Part shown: one piece after another, positions 21,653 through 29,339 of the stretch
Position numbering within the stretch: the stretch's first letter is position 1
How the letters are laid out: each line of letters begins with the position of its first letter
Assembly (NCBI GenBank): GCA_937124585.1
Contig: CAKZKT010000121.1
Coordinates: 1 to 50,456, forward strand
DNA: 50,456 nucleotides
Origin: an uncultured Anaerolineae bacterium
GTDB lineage: Bacteria; Chloroflexota; Anaerolineae; CG2-30-64-16
Direction: 5' to 3'
Position numbers and translations under genes: made by a program
Notes under the pieces: model-generated
The model's database searches: none
Told to the model about the DNA's origin: nothing
Seen by the model: the letters and a program-made list of their open reading frames with translations, nothing else

Positions 21653-21682
21653 TTGACACACGTTATCCCCCCGTGATATGAT
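21653..21682 (+). promoter_or_regulatory. Strong sigma-70-type promoter for the XRE-cupin regulator
   Basis: TTGACA at 21653-21658 and TATGAT at 21677-21682 are separated by 18 bp. The -35 box is perfect and the -10 box has one mismatch. It would start transcription near 21690, leaving a leader of about 120 nt before the regulator gene and possibly serving the genes after it. Confidence 0.6.
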
Positions 21683-21697
21683 GATGACGAAACAAAG

Positions 21698-21712
21698 TTT
21701 ACTGAAAATAAA
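21698..21712. promoter_or_regulatory. Candidate operator at the regulator promoter
   Basis: TTTACTGAAAATAAA is an imperfect palindrome with five of seven positions paired (TTTA/TAAA ends). It lies just after the predicted start site, where XRE-cupin repressors commonly bind their own promoters. Binding is inferred only. Confidence 0.35.
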
Positions 21713-21812
21713 TCCCCGTATCGAATTTGGCTGGCCTGGTGGGTAGAGTGACGGGCTGATCCTGAAGAGGGCCTCGCACAGCCTCGAGTCAAAGGATGAT
21801 TGGATTAGATTC

Positions 21813-22361
21813 ATGGTCGTTAGCCAGGTTGTCGGTGAGCGCATCCGCCGGCGTCGTCGGGAGTTGGACCTCACGCTGCGCGAGCTGGCCGAGCGCATCG
21901 GCATGACCGCGGGCTACCTGAGCCGGGTCGAAAACCAGCAGGTTACTCCCTCTCTGGATGCGCTGCAGGCCATCGCAACCGCGCTGTGTGCGCCGATGTT
22001 CTATTTTCTGGACATGCCGCCCGATGAACCGGTGGTGCGCGCCAGCTCGCGACGTCGGCTTGCCTTTCCGGGGTCGCATCTTGCCTATGAGCTGCTGACC
22101 CCGGCCGGAAGCGGCCAGTTGATGGCGATGCTCATCCGGCTGGAACCCGGCGCGCGCCGGGTCACACCGCCGCTGAGCCAGCCCAACGAGCAGATGATGT
22201 TCGTGCTGGAGGGGCGTCTGCGGATCAACGTAGACGGCACAACATACATCTTGGACAAACATGATAGCATTTATTACAACGGCAACCTTCTTCGAGAGTT
22301 TGCCTGTGAGGGAGATCAAGAGCTGGCCGTGATTTGTGTTATCGTGCCGCCCGTATTGTGA
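21813..22361 (+). CDS. XRE-family regulator with cupin domain
   Basis: A 182-residue regulator. Residues 8-62 form an XRE helix-turn-helix (GERIRRRRRELDLTLRELAER and AGYLSRVENQQVTPSLDAL). Residues about 105-178 form a cupin (QPNEQMMFVLEGRLRINVDG, then HDSIYYNGNLLREFACEG) that would bind a small effector. This architecture matches PuuR/SutR-type regulators. The gene sits between the molybdenum hydroxylase genes and the catabolic enzymes, 18 bp before an amidohydrolase, so it probably controls the cluster in response to a pathway intermediate. The consensus promoter upstream with its palindrome suggests autoregulation. Confidence 0.9.
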   Translation: MVVSQVVGERIRRRRRELDLTLRELAERIGMTAGYLSRVENQQVTPSLDALQAIATALCAPMFYFLDMPPDEPVVRASSRRRLAFPGSHLAYELLTPAGSGQLMAMLIRLEPGARRVTPPLSQPNEQMMFVLEGRLRINVDGTTYILDKHDSIYYNGNLLREFACEGDQELAVICVIVPPVL

Positions 22362-22379
22362 GCGCGTGGGAGGCTTCTA

Positions 22380-23738
22380 TTGACCGTCATCCTCATCGAA
22401 AACGGCGCCATCATTACCCTGGACGACGTCCGGCATGTCTACAACCCCGGCTACATCCTGCTGCAGGACGACCGGATCGCGGCCGTCGGCTCCGGCGCGG
22501 CCCCGGCCGAGCTGCGCGCCCGTGCGACCGAGGTCATTGACGCCAGCCTGATGGCCGTCATGCCCGGCATGGTCAACGCGCATACGCACCTGTTCCAGAC
22601 CTTCATCCGTGGCCTGGCGGACGACAAGCCGCTGCTGGACTGGCTGAAGGCGGCCATCTGGCCCGTGGCCCAGGCGCTGACCGAGGAGGACGCGTACCTG
22701 GCCGCGCTGCTGGGCCTGGTGGAGAACATCCGGGGCGGCGCGACCAGCGTCATTGACCACCAGTACATCCACACCGAGCCGGGCAACGACGACGGTGTCT
22801 TCCGCGCAGCCGAAGAGAGCGGCGTCCGTTTCCTCAACGCGCGCGGCTGGGCCGACATGAACTATCCTCCGGCTTTTCAGGAAACGCCGGAGCGGATCGA
22901 GGCGGAGATGCGTCGGCTGCACGACCGCTGGCACGGCCGGGCGAACGGCCGGCTCCGGCTGGAGTTCGGCCCGCTGATCCCCTGGGGCTGCTCCGACGCG
23001 ACTATGCGCCGCACCTGCGCCCTGGCTGCCGAGTGGGGCGTGGGCACGCATGTCCATGTGGCCGAGACCCAGGCCGAGGTTGACATGGAGCTGGCCTCGC
23101 GCGGCATGCGCCATATCGAGTGGCTGCACTCGCTGGCTGCTCTGGGGCCGGATGTGCAGCTCGTCCACAGCGTGTGGCTCAGCGACCACGAGCTGGACCT
23201 GATCGAGCGATCGGGCGCGGTGGTGGTGCACTGCCCCGTCTCCAACATGTACCTGGCGTCCGGCGTGGCCCGCGTGCCTGAGATGTACCGCCGCGGCATC
23301 CCGGTGGCCCTGGCGACCGATGGGCCGGGCAGCAACAACAATCAGGACATGATGGAGGTGCTGAAGACGACCTGCCTGCTGCACAAAGTCAGTTCCCTGA
23401 ACGCGATGGTTTTGCTTCCCGAGGACGTGCTCTGGATGGCATGTCGGGGCGGCGCGGCTGCGTTCGGCCAGCCCGACCTCATCGGCTCGCTGGAGGTCGG
23501 CAAGAAGGCGGATGTGGTGCTGGCGGACCTCAACACCCCGCTGGCGATGCCGGTGCACAAGCCGGTCTCGGCACTGGTGTACAACCTGGCCGCGCGCGAC
23601 GTGGACACGGTCATCGTGGACGGCCGCGTGCTGATGCGGGGCAAACGCATCCTGGTGGTGGATGAGGCCGCGCTGCTGGATCGGGCGCGGGCTGCATGCG
23701 CGCGGTTGTTCGCGCGGGCAGGAGTGGTGGTGGATTAA
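22380..23738 (+). CDS. Amidohydrolase, MTA/SAH or 8-oxoguanine deaminase-like
   Basis: A 452-residue metal-dependent amidohydrolase of the TRZ/ATZ group that deaminates purines, adenosyl compounds or triazines. Metal and catalytic residues are visible: H68 and H70 (NAHTH), H226 and E229 (HVHVAET), H263 (LVHS) and D314 (ATDGPGSNNN). DKPLLDWLKAAIWP (82-95) is typical of the MTA/SAH-deaminase branch. The start is TTG at 22380, fixed by GGGAGG at 22368-22373 six bases upstream. It follows the regulator closely and precedes the YgeY-like gene by 8 bp. In this setting an aminopurine such as guanine or 8-oxoguanine is the likeliest substrate, but this is inferred. Confidence 0.88.
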   Translation: MTVILIENGAIITLDDVRHVYNPGYILLQDDRIAAVGSGAAPAELRARATEVIDASLMAVMPGMVNAHTHLFQTFIRGLADDKPLLDWLKAAIWPVAQALTEEDAYLAALLGLVENIRGGATSVIDHQYIHTEPGNDDGVFRAAEESGVRFLNARGWADMNYPPAFQETPERIEAEMRRLHDRWHGRANGRLRLEFGPLIPWGCSDATMRRTCALAAEWGVGTHVHVAETQAEVDMELASRGMRHIEWLHSLAALGPDVQLVHSVWLSDHELDLIERSGAVVVHCPVSNMYLASGVARVPEMYRRGIPVALATDGPGSNNNQDMMEVLKTTCLLHKVSSLNAMVLLPEDVLWMACRGGAAAFGQPDLIGSLEVGKKADVVLADLNTPLAMPVHKPVSALVYNLAARDVDTVIVDGRVLMRGKRILVVDEAALLDRARAACARLFARAGVVVD

Positions 23739-23746
23739 GGGGTTCT

Positions 23747-25042
23747 ATGCAACCCGAACTCATCTCTCGAATTACCACTCTGTCTCACCAGATGACCGAA
23801 CGCCGGGAGCGCTTCCTGGCCGACCTGATCCGCATCCGCTCCTACACTGGCCAGGAAGGCCCGGCGGTGGAGCGCACGCTGGCAGAGCTGCGCGCCATCG
23901 GCTGCGACGAGGTCTGGACCGACTCGGCCGGCAATGCGCTGGGCCGCATCGGCCATGGCCCGCGGATTATCCTCTACGATGCGCATCTGGACACCAACGA
24001 GGTGGCCGACGAGCGCGCGTGGCCGCATCCGCCTCTGGAGCCGGTGGTCGAGGGCGATGCCATGTTCGGTCTGGGCGCGTCCGACTGCAAAGGCGGTGTC
24101 GCGGCGATCGTCTACGGCGCGGCCGTAATCCGGGAGATTATCCGCAATGGGGCGATGGCGGGCGGAAGCCATCCGCCTCTGCGCCTGGATGATTTTTCGG
24201 TCGTCGTCATGGGCGCGACCCTGGAGGAGGACGCGGAAGGCTTCGCGCTGCGCTCCCTGGTCGAGCGGGACGGGCTGCGGCCGGAGGTGGTCCTGCTGGC
24301 CGAGGCGACCGACCTGACGTTGCGCCGCGGGCAGCGGGGCCGCTGTGAGGTGCGCGTGCGGGTTGAAGGCCGCGCGGCTCACGCCAGCCAGCCCCACCTG
24401 GGCGAGAACGCCATCCTCAAGATGCTGCCGGTGATCGCCGCGCTGGAGGCCATGAACGCCGGCCTGCCGGTTGATCCCATCTTTGGCCGCGGCAACCAGG
24501 TGGTGACCATGATCGAAGGCCCGCACACGCCCAACTCGGTGCCGGCATGGTGCGAGGTGACGCTGGACCGTCGGCTGGTGCCGGGCGAGACGCCGGAGGG
24601 GGTGCTGGCCGGCATCCGGGCAGTGGTTGAGCCGCTGGGCGCGACCGCGGCCATCCCCGATCAGCCGGTGCTGACCCATACCGGCCTGCGGCTGGATGGG
24701 CCCGCGTTCTACCCCGGCTGGCTGCTGGCCGAGGAGCATCCGTTGCTGGCGGCGGGCCAGGATACCTGTCGGGCGCTGTGGGGCCGGCCTGCCGCGATGG
24801 ACGTCTGGCGCTTCTCTACCGACGGCACCTACTCGGCCGGCGCGGCGGGCATCCCCACCCTGGGCTTCGGGCCGCAGGAGGAGCAGTACGTCCACGCCGC
24901 CAACGATCAGGTGAGCCTGACCAAGCTGCGCACGGCCGCGGCGTGGTATGCGTTGTTTCCGTTTGTGTACGCGACCCTCACCCCCCTGCCTCCCTCTCCC
25001 TGCCAGGGCGAGGGAGAACTCTCCCGCTTCCCGCAGAGGTGA
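23747..25042 (+). CDS. ygeY: YgeY-like M20 family hydrolase
   Basis: A 431-residue M20/ArgE/DapE-family zinc hydrolase closest in pattern to YgeY of purine-catabolism clusters. Metal ligands and catalytic residues: H80 and D82 (YDAHLDT), D113 (ASDCKGG), and E160-E161 (GATLEED). AEATDLTLRRGQRGR and RAAHASQPHLGENA are shared with the second M20 protein at 31910, so the two are paralogues. AAGGGG precedes the ATG. The last 20 or so residues (after FPFVYATL) are coded by a dispersed GC-rich repeat, so the original C-terminus was probably replaced or extended. Confidence 0.88.
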   Translation: MQPELISRITTLSHQMTERRERFLADLIRIRSYTGQEGPAVERTLAELRAIGCDEVWTDSAGNALGRIGHGPRIILYDAHLDTNEVADERAWPHPPLEPVVEGDAMFGLGASDCKGGVAAIVYGAAVIREIIRNGAMAGGSHPPLRLDDFSVVVMGATLEEDAEGFALRSLVERDGLRPEVVLLAEATDLTLRRGQRGRCEVRVRVEGRAAHASQPHLGENAILKMLPVIAALEAMNAGLPVDPIFGRGNQVVTMIEGPHTPNSVPAWCEVTLDRRLVPGETPEGVLAGIRAVVEPLGATAAIPDQPVLTHTGLRLDGPAFYPGWLLAEEHPLLAAGQDTCRALWGRPAAMDVWRFSTDGTYSAGAAGIPTLGFGPQEEQYVHAANDQVSLTKLRTAAAWYALFPFVYATLTPLPPSPCQGEGELSRFPQR

Positions 25043-25085
25043 GGGGCGCTCCTAGGCCCCGCCTGGGCGAGGGCCAGGATGAGGG
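24983..25085. repeat. Dispersed CCCTCACCCCC...GAGGTGAGGGG repeat at the ygeY-like 3' end
   Basis: The stretch has the C/T-rich start CCCCCCTGCCTCCCTCTCCC, an inverted GGGCGAGGGAGAA centre and GAGGTGAGGGG, then a second partial hairpin GGCCCCGCCTGGGCGAGGGCC. It is the kind of low-complexity inverted repeat seen between genes in many bacteria. It runs across the stop codon of the YgeY-like gene. Confidence 0.75.
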
Positions 25086-25110
25086 GGCAATCTATCACAG
25101 GAGTCACTCT

Positions 25111-26103
25111 ATGCAATCACAACTCTACGGCAAAGACTTCATCACCACCGAAGACTGGACGCTCGAAGAACTCGAGAGCGCGCTCGAGCTGGCGGCCGAC
25201 CTGAAGCGGCAGTGGATCACCGGCACGTATCACGACCACCTGCTGCGTGCCAAGACGCTCTACATGCTCTTCTTCGAGGAATCCACCCGCACCCGCAACT
25301 CCTTCGAGGCGGGCATGACCCAGCTCGGCGGCCACGCGCACTGGCTGACCCCCAAGGCCACGCAGATCGGCCACGGCGAGAGCGCCAAGGACACCGCCAT
25401 CGTTCTGGCCCGTTACGGTCACGGCATCGCGGTGCGCGATTGTCGCACCGGCATCGGCCAGAAGTACATGTACGAGCTGGCCAAATGGGCCAACATCCCG
25501 GTCTTTTCGATGCAGGACGACGTGGATCACCCCTGCCAGACCATGGCCGACATCATGACCATCCGTGAGAAGTTCGGGACGAATCTGCGCGGCCGCAAGT
25601 TCGTCATCTCCTGGACCTATGCGCCGCAGTACGTGCGGCCCCTTTCGGTGCCGCAGGGCCTGATCATGCTGATGCCCCGCTTCGGCATGGACGTCACTCT
25701 GGCGCATCCGAAGGGCTTCGAGATGATGCCGCACACCCTGGAGGCCGCGCGGCGACATGCCGAGGAAGCAGGCGTCAAATTCGAGATCGTGGACGACATG
25801 GACGAGGCAGTCCGGGGCGCCGACATCGTCTACGCCAAGAGCTGGGGCCCGATCATGGTCACCGAGGACGAGGCGGAGGTCAAGGCGATGGTGGATCAGC
25901 ACAAGGACTGGTGCCTTGACGAGCGGCGCATGGCGCTGGCGAAAAAGCACGCCATCTACATGCATTGCATGCCCATTGATCGCGGCTACGAAGCCACCGA
26001 CGCCGTAATTGACGGCCCGCAGTCGGTGATCTACGACGAGGCCGAGAACCGGTTGCACATCCAAAAGGCGCTGATGGTTCTGACCATGGCGCCGCGAGGA
26101 TGA
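25111..26103 (+). CDS. ygeW: YgeW-like (knotted) carbamoyltransferase
   Basis: A 330-residue member of the aspartate/ornithine carbamoyltransferase family. Carbamoyl-phosphate contacts are STRTR (58-62), HPCQ (140-143) and HCMP (285-288, where ornithine transcarbamoylases have HCLP). The ornithine-binding SMG loop is not evident, which fits the YgeW group of unknown physiological substrate that travels with hyuA, ygeY and ssnA in purine-degradation clusters. There it is thought to release carbamoyl phosphate for ATP synthesis. AGGAG at 25099-25103 precedes the ATG. A dihydropyrimidinase gene follows after 78 bp. Confidence 0.92.
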   Translation: MQSQLYGKDFITTEDWTLEELESALELAADLKRQWITGTYHDHLLRAKTLYMLFFEESTRTRNSFEAGMTQLGGHAHWLTPKATQIGHGESAKDTAIVLARYGHGIAVRDCRTGIGQKYMYELAKWANIPVFSMQDDVDHPCQTMADIMTIREKFGTNLRGRKFVISWTYAPQYVRPLSVPQGLIMLMPRFGMDVTLAHPKGFEMMPHTLEAARRHAEEAGVKFEIVDDMDEAVRGADIVYAKSWGPIMVTEDEAEVKAMVDQHKDWCLDERRMALAKKHAIYMHCMPIDRGYEATDAVIDGPQSVIYDEAENRLHIQKALMVLTMAPRG

Positions 26104-26181
26104 AACGTGCAACGCCCAACGCGAAACGTGCAACGCGCAACGCCTTTTTGTATCTGCCGCTTGACGGCCGAGGAAGTTCCC

Positions 26182-27645
26182 ATGAGTTACTACGACACCG
26201 TCATCCGCAACGGAACGCTGATCACGCCGGAAGGCCCGGTGAACGCCGACCTGGGCATCGTCGGCGAGAAGATCGCGGCCATCGGCCAGGGCCTGCAGGG
26301 ACGCGAGGTGATAGACGCAACGGGCAAGCTGGTCATCCCGGGCGCGATTGACCCCCACGTCCACCTGGAAATGCCGGCCGGCCCGGTTCGGTCATCCGAT
26401 GACTGGGTGACGGGCACCATCGCGGCCGCCTGCGGCGGCACGACGACGGTGATTGACTTCGTGGAACCGGAACCGGCGCCCGCCGGCCCCGTAGAGACGT
26501 TGGTAGAGACGTTGCATGCAACGTCTCTACGACGCGCCCTCGCCGCGCGCCGTGCCGAGGCCGAAGGCCGCGCGGTCATTGACTTCGGCCTGCACATGAC
26601 CCTGCTGGACGCGCAGCCCGAAACGCTGGCAGAAATCCCGGCCGTCGTTGCTGCGGGCTGCCCGTCGTTCAAAACCTACATGACCTACAGCATGAAGCTG
26701 ACCGACGACGCCCTGATCGCGGCGATGGATGCGGTCGGGCGGGCTGGCGGGATGGTCATGGTGCACGCGGAGAACGACGCGGGCATCGCCTATCTGCGGC
26801 GGAAACTGATTGAGGCCGGCCATGTCGAGCCGCGCTACCATCCGATCTCCCGGCCGGCGAGCATGGAGGTCGAGGCCATCGAGCGGGCGCTGGCCCTGGC
26901 CGAGGCCGCCGAGTGTCCGGTCTACATCGTCCACATCTCTACCGGCCGCGGCGCGGCGGCCGTGGCTGCCGCCCGTGGCCGCGGCCAGGTCGCATTCGGC
27001 GAGACCTGTCCCCAATACCTGCTGCTGACCGACGCCGAGTTCGACCGGCCGGGCTTCGAGGGGGCCAAGTTCGTCTGCTCGCCGCCGCTGCGCAAGCCCG
27101 AGGACAACGCGGCGCTGTGGAGGCTGCTGGCTTCGGCCGATCTTCAGACCGTGGGTACCGACCACTGCCCGTTCTTCTACCGTGGCGAAAAGGACCTGGG
27201 CCAGAGAGATGGCGCGTACCCGCCGTTCACGCGCATCCCCGGCGGCATGCCCGGCATCGAGGCGAGGCTGGCGCTGCTCTACACGTTCGGCGTGCGGGCC
27301 GGTCGGTTGACGGTCGAGCGATGGGTGGACGCCTGCGCGACGGCTCCGGCGCGCATCTTCGGCCTGTATCCCCGCAAGGGCGCGCTGGTTCCCGGCGCGG
27401 ACGCCGATGTGGTGATCTTCGACCCTGATCGCGAGGTCGTGCTGACGCATGCACGTGCGACGAGCCGGCCCGGTGCGTCGCATATTTATCGGTTGCACGA
27501 AAACTGCGACTACACACCCTATGAAGGCTTTGGCCTGACGGGCTGGCCTGCCCTGACCATGCTCCGCGGCCGCATCATAGCGCGGGATGGCAAGTTCGTG
27601 GGGCAGGCAGGCGGGGGGAGGTTTTTGGAGAGGGGAGACGGGTAG
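26182..27645 (+). CDS. hyuA: Dihydropyrimidinase / D-hydantoinase with in-frame repeat
   Basis: A 487-residue cyclic amidohydrolase that opens hydantoin or dihydropyrimidine rings. The binuclear metal site is complete: H59 and H61 (DPHVH), the carboxylated K164 (CPSFKTYMTY), H195 (MVHAEND), H251 (YIVHIST) and D327 (GTDHCPF). Residues 104-117 (VETLVETLHATSLR) are coded by a palindromic repeat and a partial copy; they fall between FVEPEP and ALAARRAEAEG, a loop-helix junction away from the active-site motifs. The ATG at 26182 is preceded by GAGGAAG. Between it and ygeW lies a short repetitive tract (CAACGCGAAACGTGCAACGC). Confidence 0.94.
   Translation: MSYYDTVIRNGTLITPEGPVNADLGIVGEKIAAIGQGLQGREVIDATGKLVIPGAIDPHVHLEMPAGPVRSSDDWVTGTIAAACGGTTTVIDFVEPEPAPAGPVETLVETLHATSLRRALAARRAEAEGRAVIDFGLHMTLLDAQPETLAEIPAVVAAGCPSFKTYMTYSMKLTDDALIAAMDAVGRAGGMVMVHAENDAGIAYLRRKLIEAGHVEPRYHPISRPASMEVEAIERALALAEAAECPVYIVHISTGRGAAAVAAARGRGQVAFGETCPQYLLLTDAEFDRPGFEGAKFVCSPPLRKPEDNAALWRLLASADLQTVGTDHCPFFYRGEKDLGQRDGAYPPFTRIPGGMPGIEARLALLYTFGVRAGRLTVERWVDACATAPARIFGLYPRKGALVPGADADVVIFDPDREVVLTHARATSRPGASHIYRLHENCDYTPYEGFGLTGWPALTMLRGRIIARDGKFVGQAGGGRFLERGDG
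26491..26530. repeat. 28-bp palindrome plus 12-bp partial copy inside the dihydropyrimidinase gene
   Basis: GTAGAGACGTTG (26491-26502) directly precedes the full palindrome (26503-26530), which is identical to those at 6009 and 20368. The reading frame stays open across all 40 bp. Confidence 0.95.
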
Positions 27646-27722
27646 ACAAGTAGACAGGTAGACAAGGGAACACTTTTTAGCTCGTTATTTCCTTGTTTCC
27701 TTGTTTCCTTGTTTCCTCATCT
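27641..27722. repeat. Polypurine/polypyrimidine repeat between genes
   Basis: GGGTAGACAAGTAGACAGG is followed by a spacer and three TTTCCTTGTTTCC repeats, inverted relatives of the tract at 18976-19056. It covers the dihydropyrimidinase stop codon and the gap to the next gene. Confidence 0.75.
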
Positions 27723-27744
27723 ACCAACCACCAGAGGCAACACG

Positions 27745-29226
27745 ATGAGAGGCATACTAATCCTTCCCGATTTTCTTATTGCCACCCCCGGCGAGCCGCC
27801 GAAGCGGAATTGGGGCGTGCGCGTGGTCGGCGATCGGATAGATGCGGTCGCGGCCAACGAACAGCTGCGCGACATGTATCCGGAAGATGAGGCCAAAGAT
27901 GCAGCCGGCCAGGTGCTGGCGCCGGGCTTCGTAGACGCGCACACCCACCTCTACGGCGTGCTGGCCCACGGCATTCCCATCATCCCCCCTCCCTCTCAGG
28001 GAGGGGTCGGGGGAGGGTCAGCCGTGCCTGGAGGAGCCGGGGGAGGTTCGGCCGCGTCGGATGAGACCGGAGGCGGCTGGTCCTTCCTCTCCGATTTCTG
28101 GTGGCCGCTGGTCGAAGATCGCCTCGATCACGAGATGATCTGTGCGGCGACCGACCTGAACCTGGCGCAGATGCTGCGTGGCGGTGTCACCAGCTTCTAC
28201 GACTGCACCGAAGCGCCCAACGCGCTCCCCGGCTGCCTGGCCGCCCAGGCCGAGGTCGTGGCTTCCCGCGGCATGCGCGGCATCCTCTCCTTCGAAGCCA
28301 CCGAACGGGTGAGCAAAGCCAACGGCCAGGCAGGGTTACGCGAGAATCTGGAGTTCATCAGGCGTCAAACGTCAGGCGTCAAACGCCAGGCGTCAGATGC
28401 CGGCATCCTGACAGGGCCTCCCAGCCCCCGGCCTCCAGCCCCTGGCCCCCAACCCCCGGCCCCCGGCCTCATCTCCGGCCTGATGTGCTTCCACACCACC
28501 TTCACTTGCTCGGCCGAGTTCATCCGGCAGGCGTTCGAGCTGGCCGCGAGCGAAGGCGTGTTGGTGCACATGCACGCGTCCGAGAGCCGCTTCGAGCCGG
28601 AATATGCCCTGAAGCACTTCGGCCTGCGCACCTTCGAGTACTATGATCGGTTGGGGGTGGCCGGGCCGAACATGCTGGCCTCGCAGTGCGTCCAGCTCAC
28701 CCCGGCCGAGATCGAGATCGTCGCGCGCCGCGGGGTACGCGTGACCCACATGCCCCTCTCGAACTGCGAGGTCGGCGGCGGCATCGCGCCCGTCCCCGAC
28801 CTGTTGGCGGCCGGTGTGACGGTCGGGCTGGGCAGCGATGGCTACATCACCGACATGTTCGAGGTCATGCGCGGCGCATTCCTGATCCATAAAGCGTATC
28901 GCCAGGACACGGCCACGATGCCGGCCCATGTCGTCTGGTGGATGGCGACCGAAGGCGGCGCGCAGGCCATCGGCCTGGAGCAGGTGGGGCGCCTGGCGCC
29001 GGGCTGGCAGGCCGATCTGCAGCTCATTGATGCGGCGCTGCCGACCCCCCTGGAGGCCTGGAACCTGTACGAGCAGCTTCTGCTCTATCGCAGTCGTCGG
29101 GATGTGCGCGCGGTGATGGTGGCCGGGCAATGGCGTGTGCGGGATGGCGTGGTGTTGGGTGCGGATGAGGCGGCGCTGCGCGGCCGTGTGCAGCGGGCGG
29201 CAGAACGCCTATGGCGTAGAGATTGA
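27745..29226 (+). CDS. ssnA: SsnA-like amidohydrolase with two low-complexity insertions
   Basis: A 493-residue amidohydrolase similar to SsnA of purine clusters. H67 and H69 (DAHTHLY), H277 and E280 (VHMHASE) and D365 (GLGSDG) are present. The segment that usually holds the next His (HCV) reads SQCV at 313-316, so one metal ligand may be missing. Two insertions interrupt conserved blocks: residues 79-111, rich in Pro/Gly/Ser between AHGIP and WSFLSDFWWP, and residues 206-243, rich in Pro between NLEFI and LISGLMCFHTTF. Both are coded by repeat-like DNA. AGAGG precedes the ATG at 27745. Activity is uncertain because of the Gln substitution and the insertions. Confidence 0.82.
   Translation: MRGILILPDFLIATPGEPPKRNWGVRVVGDRIDAVAANEQLRDMYPEDEAKDAAGQVLAPGFVDAHTHLYGVLAHGIPIIPPPSQGGVGGGSAVPGGAGGGSAASDETGGGWSFLSDFWWPLVEDRLDHEMICAATDLNLAQMLRGGVTSFYDCTEAPNALPGCLAAQAEVVASRGMRGILSFEATERVSKANGQAGLRENLEFIRRQTSGVKRQASDAGILTGPPSPRPPAPGPQPPAPGLISGLMCFHTTFTCSAEFIRQAFELAASEGVLVHMHASESRFEPEYALKHFGLRTFEYYDRLGVAGPNMLASQCVQLTPAEIEIVARRGVRVTHMPLSNCEVGGGIAPVPDLLAAGVTVGLGSDGYITDMFEVMRGAFLIHKAYRQDTATMPAHVVWWMATEGGAQAIGLEQVGRLAPGWQADLQLIDAALPTPLEAWNLYEQLLLYRSRRDVRAVMVAGQWRVRDGVVLGADEAALRGRVQRAAERLWRRD
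27979..28077. repeat. GC-rich repeat insertion 1 in the SsnA-like gene
   Basis: CCCCCCTCCCTCTCAGGG and AGGGGTCGGGGGAGG form an inverted low-complexity repeat followed by GGAGCCGGGGGAGGTTC. It encodes a Gly/Pro/Ser tract within the enzyme. Confidence 0.7.
28360..28473. repeat. Low-complexity repeat insertion 2 in the SsnA-like gene
   Basis: Three GGCGTCAAACGTCA-like direct repeats are followed by a C-rich run of CCCCCGGCCTCCAGCCCC type. It encodes a basic/Ser stretch and then a Pro-rich stretch within the enzyme. Confidence 0.7.
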
Positions 29227-29339
29227 AGAATGTTCCCACGATGTCGGTGGGCGCGCGTTTTGGGCTTGATGGAGTTGTTGGAACAGGTGCGGCAGCAGGC
29301 CGTCCGACCGCCGCAAGGCCGATGATGAGGGCAAAGGCT

